A stretch of DNA of 64,000 nt from Cognatishimia activa (lineage in GTDB: Bacteria > Pseudomonadota > Alphaproteobacteria > Rhodobacterales > Rhodobacteraceae), in NCBI RefSeq assembly GCF_017798205.1, contig NZ_CP060010.1:1302001-1366000 (forward strand). Reading direction: 5' to 3'. The notes under the pieces were generated by a model. That model was not told where the DNA came from and made no database searches. It worked only from the letters and a program-made list of their open reading frames with translations. This document shows positions 1 to 8,165 of the stretch, piece by piece. The first letter of the stretch is position 1, and each line of letters opens with the position of its first letter. The position numbers were made by a program, and so were the translations under genes.

Positions 1-844
1 TGGGCCGGTGCAGCAGACGCGACAGACGCGCAAACATACCGATGATGCGCAGGTTGCGAATGGCTCCGAGGGCTGCATAGGTTGTGGTAAACTCATCCTC
101 ACTGATCGAGGCGCGTTTTCGAAAGTAGGTGCACATCTCCAGTTCGAAATCAGGAGAAATATCCCGCCGCGCATCTTGCAACAGAGACACCACATCGAAG
201 GCGGGGTGCCCCAGCATTGCATCCTGGAAATCCAACAGACCGGCTCTTGATGTGCCGCTACGCTGGGGAAGCCACATAATGTTCTCTGCGTGAAAGTCTC
301 GTAGCATCAAGCAGCTTGGCTTCGGGAGCAGGTTGTTTGCGAGCGCCTCAACCAAGTCCACAATCGACTGCCCCAAGGCGTCGCGTTCTCCGGTACTGGC
401 GGGCGCGTACCATTGCCATGCTGTGGCGGCGAGCTCTCCGAGATGCGCCGCGTCACAAATGGGTAAGCCTTGCGGCGCTGGATGTGCCTGCAGATGCAAC
501 ACAGCATCAAGAGCTATCGGATAGCGACTGCCTTGATCGCCGGGCATGTCCGCGAAACGCAGGTCACCAAAGTCCTCCAGGACCAAAAAGCCTGGGGCTT
601 CTGCATAGATTTCTGGAGCAGACAGGTGGATCTTCCGTAAATGGCGGCCGATCTTCAGGAATCGTGCCATTTCATCTGACGGAGCTTGGGATGCATCCAT
701 CAAAATGGCCGTGTCCCGGGTCTGCTTGGTCAGACGAAAGTATTTACGCGCGGATGCGTCTTGGGTCAGCGCGGCTATTGCGGCCGAAGCCCAATCGGAG
801 TTCGCAAGAAAGCGCGCACCCTCGGGGTGAAGATCAGAGGTCAT
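1..844 (-). CDS. Aminoglycoside phosphotransferase-family kinase (AmgK-like), partial
   Basis: This reading frame is open to the left edge, so its C-terminus is missing. It carries the APH/choline-kinase-type catalytic loop (RDFHAEN, near residue 182) followed by the metal-binding LLDFQDA segment. In Pseudomonas the related AmgK phosphorylates N-acetylmuramate and N-acetylglucosamine in a cell-wall recycling route that bypasses de novo UDP-MurNAc synthesis. That role is inferred here from the family and from the setting next to tsaE; a murU-like nucleotidyltransferase would be expected just outside the left edge. The ATG at 844 overlaps the end of tsaE by 11 bp, so the two are translationally coupled. 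Other sugar or small-molecule kinases of the same fold are possible. Confidence 0.8.
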   Translation of the reverse strand, partial: MTSDLHPEGARFLANSDWASAAIAALTQDASARKYFRLTKQTRDTAILMDASQAPSDEMARFLKIGRHLRKIHLSAPEIYAEAPGFLVLEDFGDLRFADMPGDQGSRYPIALDAVLHLQAHPAPQGLPICDAAHLGELAATAWQWYAPASTGERDALGQSIVDLVEALANNLLPKPSCLMLRDFHAENIMWLPQRSGTSRAGLLDFQDAMLGHPAFDVVSLLQDARRDISPDFELEMCTYFRKRASISEDEFTTTYAALGAIRNLRIIGMFARLSRLLHRP

Positions 845-1310
845 CCAGACCTGCGAGTTTTTCGTCCCATTTCGCAGCCTCCCATGTGAAGGTGAGCGCA
901 CGTTGGCCGGGATGTTCTGTCATACGCATGGATACCGAAAGGGCCGAGGACGGCGCAAGCTCCGCCAGACGGTCGGGCCATTCGACCAGACATAGCGCAT
1001 CGCTGAACGCGTCAATCAGGCCCAGTTCGACCACCTCGTCCGGACTGGTCAACCGATAGAGATCCGCGTGCCAGATTTCGAATTGATACACCTCATAGAT
1101 CTGGACCAGAGTAAAGGTCGGCGACGGAACATCCTCTGGCTCTGGCAAAAGGCTTTGGATCAGTGCGCGTGCAAAATGGGTTTTTCCAGCGCCGATATCA
1201 CCGGTGAACAGCAGCACGTCGCCCGCACTCAGACGCGGTGCGATGGTTTTTGCCAGCTGGGTGGTGGCATCCGGTTCGGTTAAGTCGAGCGAAAAATTGC
1301 GCTGGGTCAT
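834..1310 (-). CDS. tsaE: tRNA threonylcarbamoyladenosine biosynthesis ATPase TsaE
   Basis: TsaE is the small P-loop ATPase that works with TsaB, TsaD and TsaC to make t6A37 in ANN-decoding tRNAs. The 158-residue protein has the family's Walker A (GDIGAGKTHFA, about residues 37-47), a VPSPTFTL segment and a C-terminal LVEWPDRL motif, all typical of YjeE/TsaE. Its length is usual. The partner tsaD lies in the same window at 15276-16373, so the two are not in one operon. The gene ends inside the following kinase gene (11 bp overlap). No good Shine-Dalgarno sequence precedes the ATG, but no better start is visible. Confidence 0.95.
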   Translation of the reverse strand: MTQRNFSLDLTEPDATTQLAKTIAPRLSAGDVLLFTGDIGAGKTHFARALIQSLLPEPEDVPSPTFTLVQIYEVYQFEIWHADLYRLTSPDEVVELGLIDAFSDALCLVEWPDRLAELAPSSALSVSMRMTEHPGQRALTFTWEAAKWDEKLAGLDDL

Positions 1311-1355
1311 AGTGCAAAGATACTACGCCCTGCCTCACCTGCAACCAGCAAGCGC

Positions 1356-2900
1356 CTAGTTGGTTGTGAGTTTTTTTGCGTCGATTGGGACCGGCACGGT
1401 GCCTTCGTGAAATGTCAGAATAGTGTAACCACCCATGATCGGATCCGCTTGAATTCGCAAGATCTTGCCGGACTCCTGATTCAACTCGCGAACCCAGCCA
1501 TGTCGATCGTGATATAGGCGCAAATAGTTACTGAGGCTCCCGATTATCAGAGTCTCTTTCACCTTATCTTGCCAAATCTTCTCGAAATCGACCCAGGTGA
1601 AATTTGCGATGGAGCTGTCAGGGTCGACATGCCACATCTTTTGGAAAGCGGCATTGGTCATCGAGAAACTCCCTCCGGGGGAGACAACGGCGATTGCTGA
1701 GGGAAGATTGTTGATGACGGCTTTTGTGATGTCCAATTGCGCACGAAATCGCCTCTCCAGAGACAGTTCGGCGCTGATGTCTTCGAACAGAAACGCCACT
1801 GCGCCATTTGGATGCGGGCGTCCAGTAACACGAAAAGTTTCGCCCGATGGCAGTGGCCAGATTTCGCGGTAGCGGTCGTCAGTGGCATCCAGCACCATAT
1901 GCATGATGCGCTCACGCCAAGATCCATAATTGCGTGGCTCGGGGATCATGCGGTCTTGGCGAAGCTTGTCAAAGAAGGCGTTTAGTGTGGGTTCGCCACT
2001 CAGGAAACCTGCGGGCAGGCCAAATTGATCCAAAAGGGCAGGGTTGAACAAGACAAGCCGCCGGTCCCTGTCAAAGATCGCTAGGCCGGTTGAGAGTTGA
2101 GCAAATGTCTTTGCCAGCGTCTGAACAAAATTTCGCCGTGCATCATCCGCCTGCACGGCCTTGTCTGCGTTTACCGCAAAGAATGTGCGCGACCCTCCGT
2201 TGGCAATCATCGTTATGTCGAAATGGCGCGTGCTGCCGTGATGTTCGGATTCATAAGACACACGAAACGACTCTCCGGATTTGAGATCATCCGGAATTCG
2301 GATCTTCATTTTGTCCGCGTGTTCGCCAAGCCGAAAACGATTACCGCATTCTTTAAAAAAGGCAGGGTTCGCCCAAATAACCTTGTTTTGATCCGACATT
2401 CTCCAAATCGGAAATGGCGAGTCCATGGATGCGTTGGTCAAAGACTCGAACTCAGATACTGGGACTCGGACGCCAGCCTTGCGTTTGTTTTGCGTAGGCC
2501 AATTGTGCAGCGAGAGCTTCGCGTATTTGTTCCATTGTTCAAGCGTTGCCCTGAGTTCTCCGGGTCTTGCGTTGATTGGATAGGTTCGGATTGGATCGTT
2601 GTTGTTGCCCAAAGAGACCGGGATCGTCGCGATTCGATTGGCAACCACGCCACGAACATGAGCCCAAGTCACGTCCTTAAGTTCCTGCGTCCCCAAGAGC
2701 GCGGTTGCGTCGCGATCGGCGTCAATCAATACGCCGTTCTCAAAGAGAAGCACCAGAGGCGACTCTTCGCGTTGGTATTGCCAACGCCGCGAAGAAGACT
2801 GCGATAAGGCGCCTCGAATGCCCACAAGTACGAGGCCAAGCACACAAGCACCTATAAGCCCAAGCTGAATCGCTAGTAAGGCGGAGTCAGAAACCAGCAT
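1356..2900 (-). CDS. Membrane-anchored multi-PAS protein without kinase domain
   Basis: This 514-residue protein begins with one transmembrane helix (about residues 8-30). The remainder reads as tandem PAS-type sensor modules: INFxNPAL-like and VSPGG-type segments and the FLFEDIS linker are PAS hallmarks. No HisKA H-box, HATPase, GGDEF, EAL or other output domain can be seen to the C-terminus. The start is supported by AGGGA five bases upstream. It lies directly downstream of regB on the same strand but has its own promoter region containing a perfect CtrA-type box (2944-2958). It may be a sensor or scaffold that acts on another kinase by protein contact; the ligand is unknown. An unrecognised degenerate output domain cannot be excluded. 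Confidence 0.75.
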   Translation of the reverse strand: MLVSDSALLAIQLGLIGACVLGLVLVGIRGALSQSSSRRWQYQREESPLVLLFENGVLIDADRDATALLGTQELKDVTWAHVRGVVANRIATIPVSLGNNNDPIRTYPINARPGELRATLEQWNKYAKLSLHNWPTQNKRKAGVRVPVSEFESLTNASMDSPFPIWRMSDQNKVIWANPAFFKECGNRFRLGEHADKMKIRIPDDLKSGESFRVSYESEHHGSTRHFDITMIANGGSRTFFAVNADKAVQADDARRNFVQTLAKTFAQLSTGLAIFDRDRRLVLFNPALLDQFGLPAGFLSGEPTLNAFFDKLRQDRMIPEPRNYGSWRERIMHMVLDATDDRYREIWPLPSGETFRVTGRPHPNGAVAFLFEDISAELSLERRFRAQLDITKAVINNLPSAIAVVSPGGSFSMTNAAFQKMWHVDPDSSIANFTWVDFEKIWQDKVKETLIIGSLSNYLRLYHDRHGWVRELNQESGKILRIQADPIMGGYTILTFHEGTVPVPIDAKKLTTN

Positions 2901-2943
2901 TTTTCCCTACGGCATCGCAACGCCTAAGGATCAGCAAAAATGG

Positions 2944-2958
2944 TTAACAAAGTATTAA
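2944..2958. promoter_or_regulatory. CtrA-type binding site upstream of PAS protein gene
   Basis: The sequence is TTAA-CAAAGTA-TTAA followed by C, a perfect match to the TTAA-N7-TTAA consensus of CtrA. It lies 44 bp upstream of the PAS gene start at 2900 and 35 bp beyond the 3' end of regB. Confidence 0.6.
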
Positions 2959-2992
2959 CGCAAAGAAGATGGCGTGGGAGACCAAAGTTGAT

Positions 2993-4363
2993 CTACTGGA
3001 TCTGCGGGTTCTCGGCGGACAGTGGGCTATCGGCCTGCGCTTCAATTGCCTTACGGGGCCAAGACACCTCGACAATGGCGCCGCTATGTGAGGCGGTCTC
3101 ATACGTGAGGTTCGCGAAGTGCAGCGTTGCGCCCGTGCGTTCCAGCAAAGTCTTGGCTATAAACAGACCCAATCCCATGCCGTCATAGCCAGGCCTGCGC
3201 TTCTTGTCCTTCTCGCTTCGTCCGCGTCGCAACATCGGGCTACCGATCCGGCCAATCACATGATTGGGAAAGCCTGGCCCGTCGTCGATCACACAGACCG
3301 AAACAAACTCATTGGTCCAAGTGGCCTCAACCCGCACCGAGGACTTCGAGAAATCCACGGCGTTTTGGATCAGGTTGCGCAGCCCGTGCACGATTTCGGC
3401 GCGGCGTTGAACCATGGGTTCCTCGCCGAGGATGTCATCCGAAATGGTTTCATCAATGGTGACGTCTTTGCCGCGGTCACTATGGGGCTCGGCGGCCTCT
3501 TCGATAACGGTCAAGAGGGGCAGGCTGCGCATGTGCAGATCGCTTTTGCCGGCCCGCCCCATGGATCGCAGGATATCCCGACAGCGATCTGCTTGCTGAC
3601 GGATCAATGCCGCGTCTTCCTGCAGTTCTGGATTGTCCGAGAGCTCCTCCATCAATTCGCCGCTGGTCAGTTTGATCGTCGCCAGAGGCGTGCCAAGCTC
3701 ATGTGCCGCTGCGGCGACCACACCCCCGAGATCCGTCAATTTTTGTTCTCGCGCTAGGGCCATCTGGGTGGCAGCCAGGGCCTCGGCCATTGAAGACATT
3801 TCCGAGACAACACGCTGGGAATAGATCGACGAGAACAGCACGGCGATGACGATCCCGGCAAAGCTGCCAATCAGAAAGATCTGCTGTGTTTCCAGAATGA
3901 CGCCAGATGCCGTGCGCAGTGGGAAATAGAACTGGGTCATCATGGCCACCAAAGCAATGGTGACAGAGGCCAGTATCGCGGTCATCCGCACAGAAAGCGT
4001 CGCGGCGGAAATCGTCACAGGCCCAACAACGAGGATCGAGAAGGGGTTGTTCAAGCCTCCGGTCAGAAACAAAAGAAAACACAGTTGCAGTAGGTCAAAC
4101 AGCAACAATGCCGCGTTTTCGCTTTCCGTCAAAAGTTTGTTTTCGGGAAAGGTGAAATAGCCAAGGATGTTCACCAAAGCCGACACGGCAATGGCCAGAA
4201 AGCAAAGTTCGTATTCCAGATCTAGGTGAAAGAACTGCTGGGCCACGATCAGGGCGGTAACCTGACCGATGATAGCGATCCACCGCACCATCGTGATCGT
4301 CCGCAAGGAAATCCAATTGCCACGGCGATTGCCAGAGATAAGCTGGACGGGGGTTTCGGGCAT
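2993..4363 (-). CDS. regB: Redox sensor histidine kinase RegB (PrrB/ActS)
   Basis: RegB is the membrane kinase that senses redox state through the quinone pool and a reactive cysteine and phosphorylates RegA, controlling respiration, photosynthesis, and carbon and nitrogen fixation in alphaproteobacteria. The 456-residue protein has an N-terminal six-helix membrane region with the quinone-site motif GGLNNPF (about residue 102). It has the H-box AAHELGTPLA (His near 222), a conserved Cys in ADRCRDIL (near 265) and HATPase motifs DDGPGFP and GMGLGLFIAKTL. The ATG has AAGGAG seven bases upstream. The gene is divergent from senC-regA, the classical arrangement. All key residues are present. Confidence 0.96.
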   Translation of the reverse strand: MPETPVQLISGNRRGNWISLRTITMVRWIAIIGQVTALIVAQQFFHLDLEYELCFLAIAVSALVNILGYFTFPENKLLTESENAALLLFDLLQLCFLLFLTGGLNNPFSILVVGPVTISAATLSVRMTAILASVTIALVAMMTQFYFPLRTASGVILETQQIFLIGSFAGIVIAVLFSSIYSQRVVSEMSSMAEALAATQMALAREQKLTDLGGVVAAAAHELGTPLATIKLTSGELMEELSDNPELQEDAALIRQQADRCRDILRSMGRAGKSDLHMRSLPLLTVIEEAAEPHSDRGKDVTIDETISDDILGEEPMVQRRAEIVHGLRNLIQNAVDFSKSSVRVEATWTNEFVSVCVIDDGPGFPNHVIGRIGSPMLRRGRSEKDKKRRPGYDGMGLGLFIAKTLLERTGATLHFANLTYETASHSGAIVEVSWPRKAIEAQADSPLSAENPQIQ

Positions 4364-4520
4364 GCGGCGTCTCCTTCTTGCGCAACAGGGATAGGCTGTC
4401 TGATCCTGATAGGCAAACCATGCGGTGGATTGGCGCGGTGATGCGAATGTGAAGCTCTGCTCTCTTGCCCCATTGTGAGAAGCGGCCTACCTATCGCCGT
4501 GACTTTGAAAGGATGTCCCT

Positions 4521-5138
4521 ATGGTTCGTGCAATTGCCGCTGTGTCTACGGTTGCGATCCTCTCTTTATTGGGTGGGGTTTGGTATGTGTCGCAAAACCC
4601 TGGCGGAGACGTCTTTGCCCAGTGCCGCGCCTCGCAAGTCGCGGGTGGTGGCGGCGCGATTGGCGGTCCGTTCACTTTGGTGGATGAGGACAACAAAATC
4701 GTCACAGATAAGGATGTGATCACTGAGCCGACGTTGGTTTATTTTGGCTATACGTTCTGCCCGGATGCTTGTCCGTTTGATGCGGCCCGCAATGCCGAAG
4801 CCGTCGAAATACTTGAGGGTCAGGGGATCTCGACCACGCCGGTTTTTGTTTCGGTGGATCCGGATCGCGACACGCCTGAAGTGTTGAAGGAATGGACGGA
4901 CTATCTGCATCCGAAAATGCTAGGCCTGACAGGCACTGCCGATCAGCTTAAAGCCGCGACGCGCGCTTATAAGTCCTATTACAAGATCAACGAAAGCGAG
5001 GACGAGTTCTATCTCGTGGATCATTCGACTTTCACCTACTTGATGTTGCCCGAGCATGGATTCGTTGAGTTTTTCCGTCGCGACGCGTCTGCGGAACAAA
5101 CGGCAGATCAGATTGCCTGCTTTGTGAACAACGCATAA
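4521..5138 (+). CDS. senC: SCO1/SenC/PrrC copper-binding thioredoxin-fold protein
   Basis: This 205-residue membrane-tethered protein has an N-terminal hydrophobic anchor (about residues 5-24). The copper motif is CPDACP (CxxxC) in the TFCPDACPFD segment, with the downstream copper-ligand histidine in LVDHSTF. SCO/SenC proteins deliver copper to the CuA or CuB site of cytochrome oxidases. In the Reg/Prr systems SenC/PrrC also affects redox signalling through oxidase activity. It starts the senC-regA transcript, divergent from regB, and AAGGA precedes the ATG. Length and motif order are standard. Confidence 0.95.
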   Translation: MVRAIAAVSTVAILSLLGGVWYVSQNPGGDVFAQCRASQVAGGGGAIGGPFTLVDEDNKIVTDKDVITEPTLVYFGYTFCPDACPFDAARNAEAVEILEGQGISTTPVFVSVDPDRDTPEVLKEWTDYLHPKMLGLTGTADQLKAATRAYKSYYKINESEDEFYLVDHSTFTYLMLPEHGFVEFFRRDASAEQTADQIACFVNNA

Positions 5139-5149
5139 GATGAATGTGT

Positions 5150-5178
5150 TTGACGCAAAGTCGAATAATAGGTATCTA
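5150..5178 (+). promoter_or_regulatory. Possible sigma-70 promoter of regA, with inverted repeat on the -10
   Basis: TTGACG (5150-5155), a 17-base spacer and TATCTA (5173-5178) form a plausible promoter 32 bp upstream of the regA ATG. A small inverted repeat, GGTAT-N5-ATACC (5171-5185), covers the -10 element and could be an operator. It would allow regA to be transcribed apart from senC. Position and similarity are the only evidence. Confidence 0.4.
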
Positions 5179-5209
5179 AAATACCGGTTATAGAATTGGA
5201 GGCCCAGAG

Positions 5210-5764
5210 ATGGTTGACCAGGCACTTCTCGAGATCGGATCTGACAATAGTCTGTTGTTGGTCGACGACGATGAGGTTTTTCTGAAACGTCTCGCCAAGG
5301 CGATGGAAAAGCGCGGGTTCGCTGTTGAAACGGCCGAGTCCGTGGCTGCCGGGCGCGCAATTGCCACCGCACGGCCTCCGGCCTATGCGGTTGTGGATCT
5401 GCGTCTGGATGATGGCAACGGTTTGGATGTCGTCGAAGTCTTGCAGGACAAGCGCGAAGACTGTCGGGTTGTGATCCTAACGGGCTATGGTGCGATTGCC
5501 ACGGCAGTTGCGGCTGTAAAGGCAGGCGCCACGGATTATCTGGCGAAACCGGCGGATGCTCAGGACATCGTGAATGCTCTGTTGTCTGAACGTGGCGAGC
5601 TGCCGCCGCCGCCGGAAAACCCGATGAGCGCGGACCGTGTGCGTTGGGAGCATATCCAGCGGATCTATGAGCTCTGCGATCGCAATGTGTCCGAAACGGC
5701 GCGCCGTCTGAATATGCACCGCCGTACGCTTCAGCGCATTCTGGCGAAACGCAGCCCACGCTAA
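5210..5764 (+). CDS. regA: Redox response regulator RegA (PrrA/ActR)
   Basis: RegA is the global response regulator phosphorylated by RegB. The 184-residue protein has a receiver domain with the acidic pair near residues 20-21, phospho-acceptor Asp63 in VVDLRLDDG, and the conserved Thr and Lys (ILTGYGA, LAKPAD). A short proline-rich linker (LPPPPEN) leads to the Fis-type helix-turn-helix (NVSETARRLNMHRRTLQRIL) that ends the protein. The architecture and length are exactly those of the RegA/PrrA/ActR family. GGAGG lies ten bases before the ATG. It is co-directional with senC, 71 bp downstream, with a possible promoter of its own. Confidence 0.97.
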   Translation: MVDQALLEIGSDNSLLLVDDDEVFLKRLAKAMEKRGFAVETAESVAAGRAIATARPPAYAVVDLRLDDGNGLDVVEVLQDKREDCRVVILTGYGAIATAVAAVKAGATDYLAKPADAQDIVNALLSERGELPPPPENPMSADRVRWEHIQRIYELCDRNVSETARRLNMHRRTLQRILAKRSPR

Positions 5765-5783
5765 AGCGCCCTTTTCGGGCGCT
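5765..5783. terminator. Hairpin between convergent regA and GNAT gene
   Basis: AGCGCCC and GGGCGCT form a 7-bp stem with a TTTTC loop immediately after the regA stop codon. No U-tract follows on the plus strand, so it may be a weak or bidirectional terminator for the convergent genes. Confidence 0.45.
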
Positions 5784-5821
5784 GCCTGCGGCGCGAGTAT
5801 TTTTGGCAAGATGAAAGCGCG

Positions 5822-6316
5822 TTAGTCCTTGAGGTCGTAGCGTTTGTGGGTTTTGCCTACGGTCTGGCCGCTTGGCAATGTCACGTTTTCTTCGTATCGA
5901 TATGTCCGGAACCCGCGGCTTTGATAGTAGGTGAGCCCGCTTTCATTGTCGGACCGGATGTTGGCGTTGATCCAGTCAAACCCCAGATCCAACGCGGCCA
6001 ATTTGGTGGCCTCAAAAAGCTGCGAGCCGATCCCAAGCCCGGTTTGGCCGATCTTAACGAAGGTGCCGATTTCACAGGCCTCAGGGGGCAAATCCGGCCA
6101 GGGGCCGATCCATTGAAAGCCCTGCACCTGGTCCTGCTCATCTACCGCGACATGCCAGGCTGTGCGTCCGGCGTCGCCAAATAGCCAGCCCTCCATCTCG
6201 TCTTTCGTCACTTCCTTGGTCAGAGCGGTTGTGCCTCCGACGTTTATGATCTCGTTCAGCAAACGGGTTGCGGACCGGACGTCCAGTGCGCTTCCGTGGC
6301 GAATTCGAATGGTCAT
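5822..6316 (-). CDS. GNAT-family N-acetyltransferase, copy 1
   Basis: This 164-residue GNAT protein carries the acetyl-CoA-binding motif A region (QTGLGIGSQLFEA, about residues 92-104) and the C-terminal ESGLTYYQSRGF segment. GNAT enzymes transfer acetyl from acetyl-CoA to amines; the substrate is unknown. It is clearly related to the upstream neighbour (shared LPPEACEI, TGLGIG, WINANIRSDN, KRYDL), so the two arose by tandem duplication. Its start overlaps that gene's stop by four bases (ATGA). It is the last gene of the HD-GNAT-GNAT operon and converges on regA. Confidence 0.88.
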   Translation of the reverse strand: MTIRIRHGSALDVRSATRLLNEIINVGGTTALTKEVTKDEMEGWLFGDAGRTAWHVAVDEQDQVQGFQWIGPWPDLPPEACEIGTFVKIGQTGLGIGSQLFEATKLAALDLGFDWINANIRSDNESGLTYYQSRGFRTYRYEENVTLPSGQTVGKTHKRYDLKD

Positions 6317-6804
6317 GAGAGATCGTAGCGTTTGAGGGTTTTGTCGACCACTTGGCCATTTGCCAGTTCGATACCGATCTGGCGATCATAGTCCTTGAAG
6401 CCTTTTGCTGTGTAATAAGCCAAGCCACTGTCATTGTCCGAGCGGATATTGGCGTTGATCCAACTGTAGCCAAGCGAGATGGCTGCGGCTTTGGTTGCGG
6501 CAAAAAGCTTGGTACCGATGCCCAGCCCTGTCCGGCCTGTTTTGGCGAAAGTTGCGATTTCGCAGGCCTCCGGCGGTAGGTAGGTGGCTGTGGTGACCCA
6601 TTGAAACCCAACGCAGTCGCCGGAGTCATCGATGGCGACGTGCCAAGCTGAGGCGTCGGTGGCTTCGAACATGCGGCCTACCAAATAGTCCGGCGTCACG
6701 GGGTCGGTGTAGGCCGTGGTGCCACCGATCTGGATGATTTCGTTGAGCACCTCGGCCATTCCCTGTGCATCCTGTGCGTGCGCTGGGCGAATTGTGATGC
6801 TCAT
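6313..6804 (-). CDS. GNAT-family N-acetyltransferase, copy 2
   Basis: This 163-residue GNAT protein has the same domain layout as its downstream paralog, with the motif A region RTGLGIGTKLFAA and a shared WINANIRSDN block. It overlaps both neighbours by four bases (ATGA junctions at 6801-6804 and 6313-6316), so the three genes form one translationally coupled operon. The variable N-terminal half differs most from copy 1, which suggests divergence in acceptor substrate. No natural substrate can be read from the sequence. Confidence 0.88.
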   Translation of the reverse strand: MSITIRPAHAQDAQGMAEVLNEIIQIGGTTAYTDPVTPDYLVGRMFEATDASAWHVAIDDSGDCVGFQWVTTATYLPPEACEIATFAKTGRTGLGIGTKLFAATKAAAISLGYSWINANIRSDNDSGLAYYTAKGFKDYDRQIGIELANGQVVDKTLKRYDLS

Positions 6805-7385
6805 AGCGACCTCATCAGCGTGTCATGACGTTCTGTGAAAGCGCGCCGGACCTGAACCGGAGGGCGCAGATCGATTGTCAGGCCTTCTATGATCTCGGGT
6901 TTGGGCTGTCCGAAGAGCTTGGCGGCCTCAGCTTCGGTGAAACCCGCAATTTGAACCGCCTCCATATAGGCCGAGACCTTATCGGCACGTTTGATTTGCG
7001 CCTTCACGGTCTTGGGAATCACCGCAGGCAGTCCAAAGCGAATATGGATCGCTGCCGTTAATCTTTCGTCCAACGCCCCATAGCCGGGTCCGACCGCGGC
7101 TTTGACCGGAGAGATCATATCGCCGATGACATATTCAGGGGCGTCGTGCAGAAGGGCGGCCAAGCGCCATTTGGTCGGGGCTTTGGGGTTCATTCGCGCA
7201 TAGAGCTCTTCGACAAGCAGCGAATGTTCCGCCACCGAATAGGCGTAGTCGCCCAGAGTCTGCCCATTCCAGCGCGCCACAAAGGCGAGGCCGTGGGCGA
7301 TGTCTTCGATTTCGATGTCCACCGGAGTCGGGTCCAAGAGGTCAAGCCTCCGACCAGACAGCATCCTTTGCCATGCGCGCGCCAT
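6801..7385 (-). CDS. HD-domain phosphohydrolase (YfbR/COG1896-like)
   Basis: The protein has the HD-superfamily metal ligands in order: His in VAEHSLL, the HD pair in ALLHDAPEY, and Asp in KRADKVSAY. This resembles the YfbR-type 5'-deoxynucleotidase/COG1896 hydrolases, so a nucleotide phosphohydrolase role is likely but the substrate is unproven. The frame is open to 7457, but the ATG at 7385 is preferred because AGGACA lies about eight bases upstream and the family match begins there (194 residues). It is the first gene of an operon with two GNAT genes. Confidence 0.85.
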   Translation of the reverse strand: MARAWQRMLSGRRLDLLDPTPVDIEIEDIAHGLAFVARWNGQTLGDYAYSVAEHSLLVEELYARMNPKAPTKWRLAALLHDAPEYVIGDMISPVKAAVGPGYGALDERLTAAIHIRFGLPAVIPKTVKAQIKRADKVSAYMEAVQIAGFTEAEAAKLFGQPKPEIIEGLTIDLRPPVQVRRAFTERHDTLMRSL

Positions 7386-7754
7386 GTGATGTCCTGTATT
7401 TTTGACGGAGTGTCCCCTAGCTGGGCGGGGATCGCAATGGATTCTTGGCAACGACACGCAAAAAACAATCCCTGTGCCTTGCAGGGAATTTGTCTAGCTA
7501 CAGCGATTGTCGCAGCGGGGGAGCGCGACAATTACAACATATAGTGTCATAAATTGGTTACAAACTCAACTTTCGCGCTTGAGTTTTTACAAAATAGCGC
7601 TGACACTCAATACGTTCGACTAGGTCTGTCGCCGAAATCTCCGCCTGTTGCGGGTGCATGTGCGATACAGTTGGATCAATATCTAGTGCGAGGGGGACGC
7701 GCGTTCCTCCCGCGTGTCCTCCTGCCAGAAACCATTCAGAGAGCAGGAGTTACT
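7386..7754. other. Divergent intergenic region with leader hairpin
   Basis: These 369 bases separate the HD-hydrolase operon from the small exported protein gene and carry no convincing gene. A 9-bp hairpin, GGACGCGCG/CGCGTGTCC with a 7-base loop (7695-7719), lies about 35 bases before the ATG at 7755. Promoters for both directions are expected here, but none is clear enough to place. Confidence 0.5.
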
Positions 7755-8072
7755 ATGTTCAAACGACTGACAATCTCGGGACTGCTTTTCGGTCTTTTGG
7801 CTGTGGCGCAGCCGTCGCTGGCGCGTGAAAATTGTGGCGTGCGCGAAACCGTGGTCGCCAAATTGCAAAACAGCTATTCAGAAAGCCTCGTGGCGGGCGG
7901 GCTTCAGGGCAACAAGAATGTGCAGACCATGGTCGAGGTCTGGGCGTCGGAGAAAACCGGCACCTTCACCATGCTTTTGACCAGCCCTGAAGGCGTATCC
8001 TGTGTGGTCGCCGTGGGTACGAATTTCTTTACCAAAGAGCCCATGGAGTTGGCAGAAGGCCTCAAAGGCTAG
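7755..8072 (+). CDS. Small exported protein of unknown function
   Basis: The 105-residue product starts with a clear signal peptide (FKRLTISGLLFGLLAVAQPSLA, cleavage about residue 22). The mature part of about 80 residues contains two cysteines (NCGV and GVSCVV) that could form a disulfide in the periplasm. The ATG at 7755 was chosen over a longer frame because AGGAG lies just upstream and the signal peptide begins there. Nothing identifies a function. It sits 93 bp upstream of ahcY on the same strand, so co-transcription is possible. Confidence 0.75.
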   Translation: MFKRLTISGLLFGLLAVAQPSLARENCGVRETVVAKLQNSYSESLVAGGLQGNKNVQTMVEVWASEKTGTFTMLLTSPEGVSCVVAVGTNFFTKEPMELAEGLKG

Positions 8073-8165
8073 ACTGGGCGGGACCACGACCTACTTGACC
8101 ATTGTCGCAAGCGCTCTTGAGTGTTATGCGAACGCGAAATTCGTATTGGTCAGGAGAGCGGGCAC

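Noticed and set aside
316-1059. Plus-strand open frame of 247 codons
   Set aside because: It is the opposite strand of the AmgK-like kinase and tsaE, both with clear motifs; its own product is low in hydrophobic core and unlike any family.
4920-5759. Minus-strand open frame of 279 codons
   Set aside because: It spans the senC end, the intergenic gap and regA on the opposite strand, and its sequence is His/Pro/Arg-rich shadow protein.
8073-8165. Possible SAH or SAM riboswitch before ahcY
   Set aside because: Only 93 bases with no recognisable SAH or SAM riboswitch core or pseudoknot; known SAH riboswitches are mostly in other proteobacterial classes.
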